Shown one piece after another: positions 11,156 to 22,869 of a DNA stretch of 64,000 bases (position 1 is its first letter; each line of letters starts with the position of its first letter). The notes under the pieces are model-generated. The model had not been told where the DNA came from, did no database searches, and saw only the letters and a list, made by a program, of their open reading frames with translations. The stretch comes from Atherix ibis (Eukaryota > Arthropoda > Insecta > Diptera > Athericidae). The position numbers were made by a program, and so were the translations under genes. The stretch lies in assembly GCA_958298945.1 (NCBI GenBank), contig OY282606.1, positions 30,043,740-30,107,739 on the forward strand, in the 5' to 3' direction.

Positions 11156-12383
11156 TACGAGGTCTGTTAAAAAAGTATCGCGAATTTTGAATTTCCGCGG
11201 GTTAGGTATATTAGATTTTTTTGTGGCATTATTTTGGTAATCATGTCTCTCACTTATGCCCAAATTGGTCGATTTTTGCCCATTTTCGACCAAAAACAGC
11301 ATGGCATTAACATTGCTAAGGAGCTGTTGCACTCTGTCAACGACCCAAATTTGCTCCAGAGAGTTAACTGGTGACCAATTATAGGTTTATGGTTATAATG
11401 TGAAAACCAAAGCTCAATCATCCCAATGGAAGCTGCCGCACGAGACAAGACCGAAAAAAGCGCTAAGTTCGGTCGAATGTGAAGGTTTTGCTTACAGTTT
11501 TCTTCGACTGCAGGGGCGTGGTGCATCATGAGTTCTTGTCACAGGGTAAAACGATCAATAAGAAATGTTACCTGCAAATTATGCGAAAGTTGCGTGAAGC
11601 AATCCGCCAAAAACACCCGGATTTGTGGAAGAACAAAAATTGGCTTATGCACCATGATAAGGCCCCTGTTCACGCATCGTTGCTTGTGCGCGAATTTTTG
11701 GCCAAAAACAATACAGTAATAATGCCGCAGCCACCGTATTACCCAGATCTGCCCCCCTGTGACTTTTTCTTGTTCCCGAAACAGATTCTTTGATCCATTT
11801 TTTGGAATCGGCAAAAATTGAAGACGAGCCAAAACACGTGCAAGCAAAGCAGCTGTCAAAAATTAACTGAATTTTCAAAATGGCCGAACTTATCGGCATA
11901 AGTGAGAGACATGAGTACCAACATAACGCCACAAAAAATCGAAAATCGAATATACGTAACCCACGGAAATTAAAAAGTAGAACGATCAATAAGAAATGTT
12001 ACCTGCAAATTATGCGTAAGTTGCGTGAAGCAATCCGCCAGAAACACCCGGATTTGTGGAAGAAAAAAAATTGGCTTTTGCACCATTATAACGCCCCTGC
12101 TCACGCATCGTTCCTTGTGCGCGAATTTTTGGCCAAAAACAATACACTAATAATGCCGCAGCCACCGTATTCTCCAGATCTGTCCCCATGTGACTTTTTC
12201 TTGTTCCCGAAACAGATTCTTTTTTTTGGAATCGGCAAAAATCGAAGACGAGCCAATGCACGTGCAAGCAAATCAGCTGTCAAAAATTAACTGAATATTC
12301 AAAATGGCCGCACTTGTCGGCATAAGTGAGAGACATGAGTACCAACATAACGCCACAAAAAATCGAAAATCGAATATACTTTT
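11156..12383 (+). mobile_element. Mariner-like element B, internally duplicated
   Basis: The left end CGAGGTCTGTTAAAAAAGTA follows TA at 11,156. A plus-strand transposase C-terminal frame (11,479-11,793) reads KVLLTVFFDCRGVVHHEFL, then HHDKAPVHA (second catalytic Asp) and PDLPPCDFFLF (third). It is followed, as in element A, by an inverted copy of the 5' end (about 11,797-11,960). The segment from 11,551 is then repeated from 11,982, about 430 bases later. In the second copy the catalytic Asp is changed to Tyr (HHYNAPAHA). The right terminus is missing: similarity stops at about 12,379. The element is a dead, non-autonomous rearranged copy. Confidence 0.8.
11551..12379 (+). repeat. Tandem duplication of about 430 bp inside mariner B
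   Basis: Unit 1 starts at 11,551 and unit 2 at 11,982, both with ACGATCAATAAGAAATGTTA. They run through the same transposase frame and the same inverted 5'-end sequence, ending near 11,955 and 12,379 respectively. Confidence 0.85.
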
Positions 12384-12800
12384 TGTTAACTGAGGTGGAA
12401 TGACTTTACCAAATCGGGTACCTTCTTACTATGATAGACAGCCCCGGCTCTTAGGATGACGATTAAAATTGCTTTAGCACGAAGTTGATATTTGTTCCCG
12501 GCTACACTTAATATTCGGCTTAGTATGAACTGCCACGGCAGTTAGAATAGCAATTAAAATTGCCTTAGAACGAAGTTAAGCATTGCAGATATTATAGCAA
12601 TTCCTAGTGTGGTCAGGAACAGCTTCTCAAAATGCCTCACAATGTCGTGGTGTTACCCAAATTACCCAAGGACACATTTTCTTAAATGATAAGGATCTTC
12701 CTCATAATAAAATAGAAAATATCAAGTAGTTATCAAAACGCCACAAGATTGGCAGATAGGCCATGTGTGGCTTCCAAACAAGATAGTTGTGGGTAAGTTC
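12384..12800. other. Unidentified repeat-like segment with internal duplication
   Basis: Two similar blocks, at about 12,447-12,500 and 12,530-12,585, share ATTAAAATTGC and CGAAGTT. The composition resembles old repeat DNA. No coding frame was recognised. Confidence 0.35.
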
Positions 12801-14024
12801 GATTCAAAATTTATTTTACTTATAATTCCGTGATATTAAACACACAAAAAAATTCTTATTTTAATTATTTTCAATAGAGCTTAATGAGAAATTAAATCTT
12901 AAATTACGCCAATTGTGTATGAAATATTTCTCACCCTATTCCGATGATGGCATTCCGTTTTTATAGCAGAAGTTCTGATGATAAGTTTCCCATCCAAATG
13001 TCGATATGTCAATCGATCGATAGTTATACTCGTAATAGTGAGTTCGCCCAAAAGTAGACCATTTTATTTCCAAAATCTATAAATTCATTGATTTTATTTC
13101 GAAAAGGCGTTTATTTCTAATTTCTTAAATACGAAAAAATATTGAATTCGAAATGTACATTTAATTTTTATCAAGAAACTAATCTGAAAAAAATAATTAT
13201 TTTATTATTTATATAAGTACAAAAGCAATTTAAAAGTAATCCAATATCAATTTAGTAGATTGTTCAGATGATATCCGTAAGGTAGTACAGGCGTTATCTG
13301 GCAATTAAGTATTAAACATAATTTATTTTTTGTTGATAATTGTAACTTTGATTACTTGAGAAAGATAATAAAAGCGAAATTGATAGATAAGAGTATTTTG
13401 ATTTGTTTTCAAAAAAGACTAAAGTAAAAACATATTTTTTTAATGAAATTCTTAAAGCAAAATTGACCATCCCTAATAATGAGTACATATTATATATTAT
13501 AATCAAATTTATTTTATTTACTCAAGGTTTTATTAAATAAACAATCTTTATCAGTTTCGATTTCAATGACTCAATAATACTGCTTTTTATGTAGGCACTC
13601 TTATTTTCTCATAACAAGTTGGATTATGTAATAGTAAATAAAGTTAAATTTAGAAAAATGTAATAAATTGATAAGAAGACATACACAAAAAAACAGAACA
13701 AAAGCGTTGATGTCTTATCAATTTCAATATATAGAAAACTCATCAAAACAAGTTGAAAAAAGGCATTAAAACTGGAACCATTTTTTTTTAAATAAAATAA
13801 AACGCAATTATTTTATTAAAATTTATGTATACGATTTTTTTATTGTAATATATAAAGAAGTTGTTTTTTTCTTAGGAACTAATCGAGGCTTATATGATGT
13901 TTGTCAGAATAGTGATGAGACTAATATCACAAAGAACAATCTGACAATAATACTGAGGACTTCCCTTCTGCATAGCTTATATGTTATTACATTCTAGAAG
14001 TACAGTCTAGTTATTACATCCTAG
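12801..14024. other. AT-rich intergenic DNA
   Basis: AT-rich sequence with one TACTCGTA octamer at about 13,026. No gene or element was recognised. Confidence 0.5.
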
Positions 14025-14085
14025 AATAGGATCGTCTAGTTAACACACGAGTTTCAATCTCGTCTGGTAACTAGACGATCCTATT
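14025..14085. repeat. Hairpin: perfect 18-bp inverted repeat with inner stem
   Basis: Arms 14,025-14,042 and 14,068-14,085 are perfect reverse complements (AATAGGATCGTCTAGTTA). The 25-base loop holds a further short complementary pair (ACGAG/CTCGT). Confidence 0.85.
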
Positions 14086-14089
14086 GAGC

Positions 14090-14900
14090 GTCATAAGTGA
14101 TGTTGTGTTTTCGAGTCCGTAAGTCCATATGGGCTTAAGCAATGATTTACCATCTAAATTTGTGTTAGGCTACGTGAATCCGTGAGTTTGACTTACAAAA
14201 AGTTATAACATAAAATATTTTTAGAGGACCGAGAAGCAGTGGAAGGCAGACCCTGCCCAGGGAGGCGTTTAACATAGAAAATTGATGAAAACTGTACAAC
14301 TCTTTAAAAAAGTCTTTATTAAAAGGACTTCTTTTTATAAAAATTCTTTATAAAAGAAGTCCTTTTAATAAAGAAGTTTTTAGAAGAAAAAGGATTCTTT
14401 CTGTCAGATCGGAAATTGCAGACACTTGAACATTCCTCCATGTCACAAAGCCATCCGTACAGCTTCTCTATTCACCTGATCTCTTCCCATGTGACTTTTT
14501 ACATGCCCAAAGATCAAAAAACACTTGGAAGGACCTTTTTTGTGGTATTGTTAATTATATCCAAAGCAGTGTACCCGAACAGCTGAAGGCGATTTCAGTT
14601 GAAGCATTCCAGCACTTTTGGAGGCGTACAGCATTTTTGAAGGACCAAGGAGCAGCGAAAGATGGACCTCACTCAAGTAAGATCTCAACATCGAAAACCG
14701 AAGAAAATGCAGAACGGGTGGGGTCAGACTATCGACTTACTTTGAAACTCATTGAAGGGCTAAAAAAAATAGTTACTTCGCGTCATATCGGACATTGTAC
14801 ACGTTTAGTTGCTGTACTATGGCAACACGGAAAAAGGAATTACTGCCTCCCCTCCCCCATCCACAGGTTTACCTATTTTAAGTCCGTATGATTTTTTTGT
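14090..14900 (+). mobile_element. Mariner relic, family M3, rearranged
   Basis: A plus-strand N-terminal segment (14,090-14,215) matches the reverse complement of the 60.1 kb copy. It is followed by a hairpin, then by a C-terminal transposase segment (about 14,454-14,640, with a decayed third-Asp region and AVYPNS-like text). After that comes an N-terminal linker segment (14,637-14,800: STSKTEENAERVGSDYRL, the conserved mariner STSRTEEN-type motif). The order C-terminal then N-terminal shows rearrangement or two overlapping copies. Confidence 0.6.
14313..14374. repeat. Hairpin: 28-bp inverted repeat, short loop
   Basis: Arms 14,313-14,341 and 14,347-14,374 are reverse complements differing by a single A in a homopolymer, with a five-base loop. 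They lie within the M3 mariner relic. Confidence 0.85.
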
Positions 14901-15059
14901 CCTCCAAGATCAACAACATTTATATGGGTATAATTTCGGTAAAAAGAGTCATTTCGCTAAAAAAGGAGTGTCGACTCGCAGTTAAATATTTCCAGCACTG
15001 CTAAGAACAGTAGCAACAATCCTTGCACTAATCTGTTACTGTCCGGTTTTTAGAACAAT

Positions 15060-15761
15060 CACATTTTCGGTGGGTAACAACTTAGCACAACTTGAGGAAA
15101 ATCCGTTTTTTTACCAAAAAATTGCGTTTAGCGACGAAGCTCATTTCTGGTTGAACGGGCATGTGAATAAGCAAAATTGACGCATTTGGTCTGATAACCA
15201 AACACAGGTAAAACATGAACTGCCATTGCACCCAGAAAAATGCACTGTTTGGTGTGGTTCATGCCAAAACTTTTCGAACTTTTTTTTCCAAAAAGGCAAG
15301 AGCTGCATCTGATTGACATGTGGTTTCAAAAAGACGGTGCTACATGCCACACAGCACGTTAAGCAATGGACATATTGTGAGATGAGTTTGGTGAACAATT
15401 TATCTCACGTTTTGTACTGGTGAGTTGGCCGCCTAGATCGTGTGATTTGACGCCTCTAGTCTAGTTTTTCTGGGGCTCACTTACAGCCTTGAAAGACAAC
15501 ATTACACGTGTTATTATCGGTAAACCAGCCGAGATGCTCAAAAAAGTAGTTCAAAATTCGACCTCTCGCATGGGTCACTTAAAACATAGTCACGGCCAAT
15601 ATTTACATGACATAATCTTTAAAAAGTTAAATGGCAAGCATTTATTTATCGATTCAAATAGAACGTTCATATACTTTTGCATTTTTCGGTATATATTTTT
15701 TTTAAATTTTAAAACCAAATACTTAAAAAATAACCCCTCAAATAAGGAAATCTACGAGTGA
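15060..15761 (+). mobile_element. Tc1-like transposase relic, family T
   Basis: The plus-strand conceptual translation contains FSDEAHFWLNGHVNKQN (first catalytic Asp region, about 15,128), HPEKCTVWCG, then after a frameshift DMWFQKDGATCHTAR (second Asp), SWPPRSCDLTPL (third acidic region) and a C-terminus AEMLKKVVQNSTSRM ending HDIIFK at about 15,630. Stops occur inside the catalytic domain. This is the best-preserved of at least six family T relics in the window. Confidence 0.8.
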
Positions 15762-16985
15762 GCCCTTTGTGGTCAATATAATTAAATTTTCTATTAAAAT
15801 CTTATTAAATGTAAAAATAAAATAAATTTATATAAATTTAAAATTTCAAATAATAATAATAAAAAAAATAATTTAAGATATTTTTTTTTAATATGATTAT
15901 TTGCTTTTAATAGAAATTTGTGGCAGTACTTTTTTTAAATAATTTTTTTATTATCCATTTAATATGTTCTTCTTAGACTTTATATTGTACTATTCTGTTC
16001 ATTTGAATAAAGTTCTTATAGTATCTAAATTGTGATTGATTCTTTTGACCTTTGCATAAATGAATGAATTCATTCTAAAGTGAGATATCTCATTTCAAAA
16101 TGAATTTACTGACATTAAAAAATTTTCCACTCTTCTATTCAATAAATAAAATTTCAAAATTAATCGTTCACATCGCTCAGAACTCTATTCGGGAATATTG
16201 AATTAAAAAGTAAATAAAATATTTTCAAGGTAATACGAGTATAATAAAAATAATACGAAGATTTTTTTAAAAAATGAGAAAATCTATAGAATGCCTTAGA
16301 AAAATTATTTATCTTTTTTTTCTATTTATACTAAAGAATTTTTCTTATGAACTCAAATTTTTTTCCAAAAGCTCAAATTTTTTCAGCGTTCATAAGTAAA
16401 CATTAATTGTGCATATCTCCTCGAATTTCTAACAACTCTTCGCGTAATATTTCATTTATATTTTTAGCATAATTAGATAATTTCAAAAAAAAAAATGAAT
16501 TTTATAAAATTTCTCTCGACATCATATTGTGATTAAATACAAAAAAAAATTATACTAATAATAATTAGCATGCGAGAACTTGTAAATACTTGAACAAAAA
16601 TTATTCCTACACTGTAGCGTACACGTATGTACGCTAGCACTCGTACGTGTACGTGTGATATTTGCTTATTAACATTAATAAAATTTGTGATAATTCAATC
16701 GAAACCAAATGTGGTAATTGAAATTAGATTTTTATGTTAAACATAAAGCACATTGTGGTGGGTTTTTTTTCGGTAAAAGAATTTCGAATAATTTTGCAAG
16801 GATTACTTTTATGTTATTTTAAATTTGTACAGAAAAAAAATAGCTATTAAGAAAATTTAATTAAATTATAGATCGCCAAATGGACTAAAGGTCGTGGTGG
16901 TATAAAATAGAAGCTGGCTCTTATCTCAGAGAAGAAAAAAACAATCAAACAATTAAATTAAAATGAATAAAATAATTATTTAATA
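15762..16985. other. AT-rich intergenic DNA, no feature seen
   Basis: This is AT-rich sequence between the Tc1-like relic and the Mos1-type mariner. A GTACG-rich patch at about 16,618-16,655 is the only local anomaly. Confidence 0.5.
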
Positions 16986-18282
16986 TACCAGGGGTATAAG
17001 CTTAAATCCGCTGTTTAGTCATAGATGGCGTGAGTGAGCGTATTAAGTTACCATGGGTACGCCATACTTTTTTCTTATGAGTTTGACATCTGTCAACATT
17101 AATTAGTGAACATTGTCAACAATTTCGTACAACAACATACATTTTTCCTTTGGTAATCATGTCTAGTTTTGTGCCAGAAAAAGAGCATATGCGGGAAGCT
17201 CTGCTTTTCTGCTTCAATTTGAAGAAATCGGCTGCCGAATCACATCGAGCGCTTATGGAGACCTACACTATGGTGACAGTGCTTTATCGGAAACAACGTG
17301 CCGAGATTGGTTTCATCGGTTCAAAGACGGCAATTTTGACTTGTGGGACAAGAAGCGTGAAAATTGGCCTAGTAAGGTTGAGGACCATCAATTGCAGGCT
17401 ATTTTGGACGAAGACGATACCCAATCGCAAAAAATGCTCGCGGAGCAATTGGATGTTACTCAACCAGCCATTTCATTGCGTCTGCGTCCCATGGGGAAGA
17501 TTGAAAAGATCGGGAAATGGGTGCCGCATGAATTGAACGATAGGCAGATGGAGCGACGCCAAAACACATGCGAAATCTTGCTCGCCAGACAAAAAAGAAA
17601 CTCGTTCCTGCATCGGATGTGACAGGCGATGAAAAGTGAATATATTTCGAGAATCCTGAACACAAGAAATCGTGGGTTGATCCCGGCCAACCATCAACAT
17701 CTTCCCCAAGACCAAATCGCTTCGGACGGAAGACGATGATGTGCGTTTGTTGGGATCGGCAGGGTGATGTTGAAATCTGGTGTTAAAACCTGATGAAACA
17801 GTCAATGCCCACTGCTCCCACCAACAACTGATCAAATTGCACCGTGGTTTGCATGAAAAAAGGACGGATTATCAACAAAGACATGACAAGCTGATTTTCC
17901 TCCACGAGAACGCACCTTCGCACACGTCAAAAATGGTCCGAAGCTTTACATACTTGGAGACACTCAACTGGGAGATGCTACCCCACTCCACATATTCACC
18001 AGATTTGGCCCCTTCCGACTACCACCTGTTTTGGTCGATGGGCCACGCGCTTGCTGAGCAGTACTTGGATTCTTACGAAGACGTCCGAAAAAGGCTTGAT
18101 GAGTGGTTTGCCTCGAAAGAGAAGGAATTTTTTTGACGTAGTATCTACAAATTGCCCGAGAGATGTGGAAAATGTGTAGCTAGCGAGGGCAAGTACTTTG
18201 AATAAATTTGTTTTTGCTTTCTTTTGGAAAAAACATGTGTTTTTGACTAAAAAACAGCGGATTTAAGCTTATACACCTGGTA
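16986..18282 (+). mobile_element. Mariner, mauritiana (Mos1) type, near full length but dead
   Basis: Bounded by TA on both sides, with 28-29 bp terminal repeats (16,988 CCAGGGGTATAAGCTTAAAT and its inverse ending at 18,280). The 1.3-kb length equals the usual mariner size. The transposase starts at ATG 17,159 (MSSFVPEKEHMREALLFCF) and runs to 18,136, but at least three frameshifts and internal stops break it. The helix-turn-helix region (CRDWFHRFKDGNFD), the linker WVPHELNDRQ and the first Asp (TGDEK) are visible. The second Asp is replaced by Glu (HENAPSH). The third Asp is in SPDLAPSDYH. It cannot make an active enzyme, but its terminal repeats are good enough for cross-mobilisation in principle. 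Confidence 0.92.
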
Positions 18283-19133
18283 CATCGACATAATTCGACA
18301 ATTGTTTGGAGCCACTCAGATTTTTAGACTGTATTTGTGTGATTTTTTTGCAAGAACAAGCCTAGTTTTCACGAAATTAAGAGAAATTTCTATGGTTATT
18401 TTTATCTTTGGTTTATTTGTTAAGAAATAGCTATCAACAATGCAGCAACTCTTTGCGTCCAATAGTTATTTTTAAATAGTTTTTAAATACCCAAAAATCG
18501 ATGTTTTTTATTTTGACAAATTAGTCCCCAATCAGACAGATGCGGCGTCACAAACAAGAGAATATCTAAAAAAAACCCTTAGAAATCTAATAAATAGATA
18601 GGATGAAAAATTTGCTTAAGTAAAATAATGTATGGATAATAAGACATTTAAAAAAAATAGGAAAACATATCACCAAAAACTAAGGAATTATTAAATAAAT
18701 ACTAACTGAAATCATTCCAAAAAAAACCTTATAAATATGAAAAAAATATTTACTTAATAATGTAAGGGAAGAAGTGCCCGGTGGGAAATTTTGTGGGTAG
18801 CTCAGTGAACAAAATATTTTATAAGAAAAATGTGAAATAAATCAGAACGTGGTACTTTTCAGTTGAAAGAGTAATAGAATCATCGCTCAGTAGTCTATTC
18901 GCTACTTGTCAGTTTATCATAGAGGGTGAAGCATATATCGGAAATTATTGTAAAAGTCTAGAAAAAGACACAAAATTTATTAGTTTTTCCCACATAGTAT
19001 ATATTTTTATGAACTATCCAAAGCAAGAAGTTTAATTTTAGCCAATTCATACATACAAACTCAAAAATCTGACTCTCGACCTGGTTGTCGTTTGAAATTT
19101 TTGGTATCACGAGTTTGTTCATGCGGCGAGATT
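18283..19133. other. AT-rich intergenic DNA, no feature seen
   Basis: AT-rich spacer between two mariners. No gene or terminus was recognised. Confidence 0.5.
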
Positions 19134-20378
19134 TATTGGGTTGGCAACTAAGTGATTGCGAAGTTTGTCAATAGATGGTATTAGCTCTTTTTTTTTGTTA
19201 TGTCAACGTGTCAAAGAACCTAATCTATATTGTTTTCTTGTTGTTTGGACTTCCGCCTTTAATTTAGTGAAAAATTGGTATCGTTTAGCTATTTAGTATT
19301 GTTTTCACCCAAATTTAAAAATAGAAGGACAAGACGTGCATTTTAGACATATTTTATTGTATAATTTTCAAAAAGGCAAGAACGCATCACAGGTACACAA
19401 GAAGTTATGTGCCGTATATGGGAATGAAGCCTTGAAATAAAGGCAGTGTCAAAATGGTTTTGCTAAATTTCGTTTTGGTGATTTTTCACTAAAAACTGCG
19501 CAACGGTCCAGTTGAAGTTGATGAGACCCATATCAAGGCTATTATCGATTCAGATCGTCATATCACAACACGTGAGATTTCCAAAAAGCTCAATGTATCG
19601 CATACATGCTTTGAAAAAAAATTAAAACAACTTCGCTATGTTAAGAAACTCGATTTATAGATTCCTCATCAGCTTAAGAAAATTCATTTGACGCAACGCA
19701 TTAGCATCTGCGATTCGCTTCTGGAACGCAACGAAACGGATCCATTTCTGGAACGACTGATAACTGGCGACGAAAAGTGGATAGTTTACTACAACGTTAA
19801 TCGGAAACAATCGTGGATGATGCGAGATGAACCACGCCAGACGACATCAAAAGCTGAGATGCACCAAAAGAAGATTATGCTGTCAGTTTGGTGGGATTAT
19901 AAAAGAATTCTTACCAAGAAACCAAACGATTAATTCCACCGTGCACATTTAACAACTCGTCAAACTGAGCATTAAAGTTCAAGAAAAGCGGCCAGAATTG
20001 GCAAATTGTAATGGCGTTGATTTCCAGCATGACAATGCAAAGCCGCACACATCTTTGGTCACTCACCAAAAATTATTGGAATTAGGTTGGGATGTGTTAC
20101 CACATTCACCATATAGCCCTGACCTAGCGCCTTCAGATTACCATTTATTTCGTTCCATGCAGACCTTTTTAAATGGTAAAATTTTTAATGACGCTGATGA
20201 TGTAAAATCACATTTAATTCAGTTTTTTGCTAGTAAAAGAAATAAGTTTTACGAACATGGAATTATGACACTGCCTGAAAGATGGCAAAAGTTCATCGAC
20301 AAATACGGACAATACCTAATTTAATAAAGTTATATTCTTGTTATTTAAAATCTGCAATCAAATAGTTATTTCTTTGTT
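19134..20378 (+). mobile_element. Mariner, mellifera-like type, dead
   Basis: The left end TTGGGTTGGCAACTAAGTGA follows TA at 19,134. A degenerate right end is seen at about 20,348-20,378. The decayed plus-strand transposase (about 19,320-20,324) shows the helix-turn-helix text DSDRHITTREISKKLNVSH, the first catalytic Asp in ITGDEKWIVYY, the second in QHDNAKPHT and the third in YSPDLAPSDYHLF, ending ERWQKFIDKYGQYLI. All three Asp codons survive, but stops and a deletion around 19,930-19,980 break the frame. Confidence 0.88.
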
Positions 20379-21860
20379 ATAAGTAAATTTTTTTTAATAG
20401 ATGATAAATAGAATAGAGAGAAAGGCGAGCAAGGCCTTCAACTGTACAAACTGGTCGGTTCTCAGCATTTTTACGATTTTTTTTTATCAATATTGAAACG
20501 ACTGCATCTTAGAAAAAAAACTTTTTTTAAAAAAAAGATTTTTTCGAGAAGCCCCCCCAACTTGAATTTGCACGACATCACATGAATGTTAATAGCAACT
20601 GGGAAGCAGTCAGTATTCTTTGATGAGAAAAAGCGGTTTTCTTATTATTTTTTACGTATTGGTAGAAATTTTATAAAGTATCAGTAAGTTGGGATATCAA
20701 AATATATTATGAGAATTGTAAAAGCATTGACAACTTACACTGGCCGGCACAATCTCCTGGCTTGAACATCATCGAAAATATTTAGTGAATACTTAATTTG
20801 GAAAAAATTTCAATAATATTTCTAACAATTTTTAAATAAATTTGAATTAATAAAGAAAAAACATAGAAATCATATCTATTAATTAAGAAATTATTTAAAT
20901 TAATAACAAATTATTTTATAACAAATTCAACTTTTTTGAACAATTATAATTGATAAAACAGTCATAATTTTGCTAATGGACCCAAAAGGTTGTCGCAATG
21001 TCAGCAGCTAATTTTTTTTTGTAAACTTTAGTAAATAAAAATAAATAATAACTAGAGGAATTTTGCTTAATAGTTCTGAGACTCTAGACTTACGCTTTCA
21101 TCTGGTCAAACTAAATTAATCTAAAACTATAAAACTCAATTCCTAAAAATGTTAAATGGTTCCAAGCAGTTTTCGGTCAGTAAAACATATTAATCGCATT
21201 TATAAAAAGTATAATTAAGAATTAAATTTATTAAAATTTATTAAAATATATCTTCACACTACTTAACATGAAAACATTTTCGATATTAGTCATTTTTCTG
21301 AACACAATCATAAACAAGTGCATACAAATAAAACTCAGCCAAAAACTATCTGCACTTACTATCTATAATTATTATTAAGATACACCAAGAAAAGACATAT
21401 AAATGTATTAATGGAAATATTCGTCACATTGTACATTTTATATGTAGTTTTTTTTTCATTGCTAGAAATACTATACCGACAAAAAATAAACTATAAAGAA
21501 CATATTCTGTTGTCGAAAGAAAAACTTCTTACTATCTTTTTATTAAAGTGCTTTTACTTTTCATATAATTTTGTTTTTTTTTTTTAAATATTTTTTTTAA
21601 TATAAATAAAATAGAAATTATTAACAATATGAATTATTGATAAAAATAAAAAAATATAGTCTAAAAAAATAGTTCAGATCACATTTATCATAAATAAAAA
21701 TATTTAAAACGAAAATGAAATAAAATCTAATGAATTAATTTTTGGCTTTGCTACTGCCGGGTTATCTGTTTTGCAATTCGGAAAGTACATTTGACAGTTA
21801 TTAGATATATATATTAAAAAAAATATAGAAAGTACATAAAATAATGCTTATTGACATATA
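20379..21860. other. AT-rich intergenic DNA, no feature seen
   Basis: Very AT-rich sequence with homopolymer runs. No coding or element signal was seen on either strand. Confidence 0.5.
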
Positions 21861-22190
21861 CACTCCATTGCAATAACAGCAGTATTGCTGTATATGAGGC
21901 TCTGAAAAACCTCAAGTGCTTGTGAATAAGCTATTGTATCCGCGAAAACAATGGCTTCTTCATAGTCATTTGTTGTTTTTTTGGTGTACCTTTTTAAGGG
22001 GAGACCGTTACCAGCAAATCTGAGTCAAGTTTTTGGTTAAAACTTGAAGATTTTAATTTAGACTGCATGTGTTTCCAACAAAACGATATCACAAACCACA
22101 CAATACGACACATTTTGGGTTTATTGCATGAAAAGTTTCCAAGATTCGAGATTTGGTGAATCCTATAGATGCGATTAATGATAATTAATT
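21861..22190 (+). mobile_element. Tc1-like transposase relic, family T fragment
   Basis: Conceptual plus-strand translation gives a decayed WGSEKPQVLV-like segment at about 21,893 and CFQQNDITNHTIRHI (the second-Asp WFQQDGATCHT-type motif, with Asp shifted) at about 22,070. Stops and frameshifts are numerous. Confidence 0.6.
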
Positions 22191-22209
22191 ATTATTAATT
22201 AATATAATA

Positions 22210-22430
22210 ATAATTATTTCAAACGGCTATGGGTGTATAGTGGAAGGGGTGGGAGTGAACTCATTGGAGTGATGGCTGTAGAAGCATATTTGTGAAAGGA
22301 TGGCTATATATGTTGTAATAAGGATATCACTGTGACAAGAAATATTATGGGTGTAAATATTGTAAAGGATTGGAGCTAGAATATTTCCCTGAGTCACACC
22401 GGCGGAGATAGAATAAAAGTTAGAGATAGA
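22210..22430 (-). mobile_element. Jockey-like LINE reverse transcriptase scrap
   Basis: The minus-strand translation contains VTQGNILAPILYNIYTHNIS, the degenerate form of the VPQGSVLAPLLYNIYT motif of Jockey-clade reverse transcriptases, followed by a decayed TYADDTAIL region. It is separate from the larger LINE at 22.9-25.3 kb, because the same motif is present there again. Confidence 0.65.
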
Positions 22431-22640
22431 TTTAAGAGATCGACCTTAAAAAATGAAGCAATAATTTTAATATAAATATAAAATGGCAAATTTTAGATAG
22501 ATTTAAGAGATCTATCGGCGGAGATAGATAGATCTCTTAAATCTATCGGCGGAGATAGATTTAAGAGATCGACCTTAAAAATGAAGCAATAATTTTAATA
22601 TAAATATAAAATGGCAAATTTTAAATTTATAAATCTATTT
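22400..22640. repeat. Local duplication with embedded 18-bp hairpin
   Basis: The block from CGGCGGAGATAGA through AAAATGGCAAATTTT occurs at 22,400-22,495 and again at about 22,548-22,622. Between them, 22,499-22,516 and 22,527-22,544 are perfect reverse complements (AGATTTAAGAGATCTATC) with a 10-base loop. Confidence 0.8.
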
Positions 22641-22869
22641 ATATTTAATCAAAATTTAAATTTATAAATCTATTATATTTAAGTTTACTTTCTAAAGCCT
22701 TAATTGGATATAAGTTTAAAATAATTTTTTTTTCATTGTACAAAAACGCAAGTTTCTAATTTTTTCCTTTTTTTGTATCTACAACTATGGTATATAAATA
22801 TTATAACAAGCCGATTTTATGACGCGATATTTCAATAAAAGCATAGCGACATGTGGTAGTAATAACCCA

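Noticed and set aside
11254..12290. Overlapping open frames on both strands in mariner B as separate genes.
   Set aside because: All are explained by the duplicated transposase fragment and its inverted end sequences.
12541..12590. A 5S rRNA-like or 5S-derived SINE segment (CGAAGTTAAGCATTGC).
   Set aside because: Only about 16 bases resemble the 5S internal region. The flanking sequence does not continue the match and no 120-base unit is visible.
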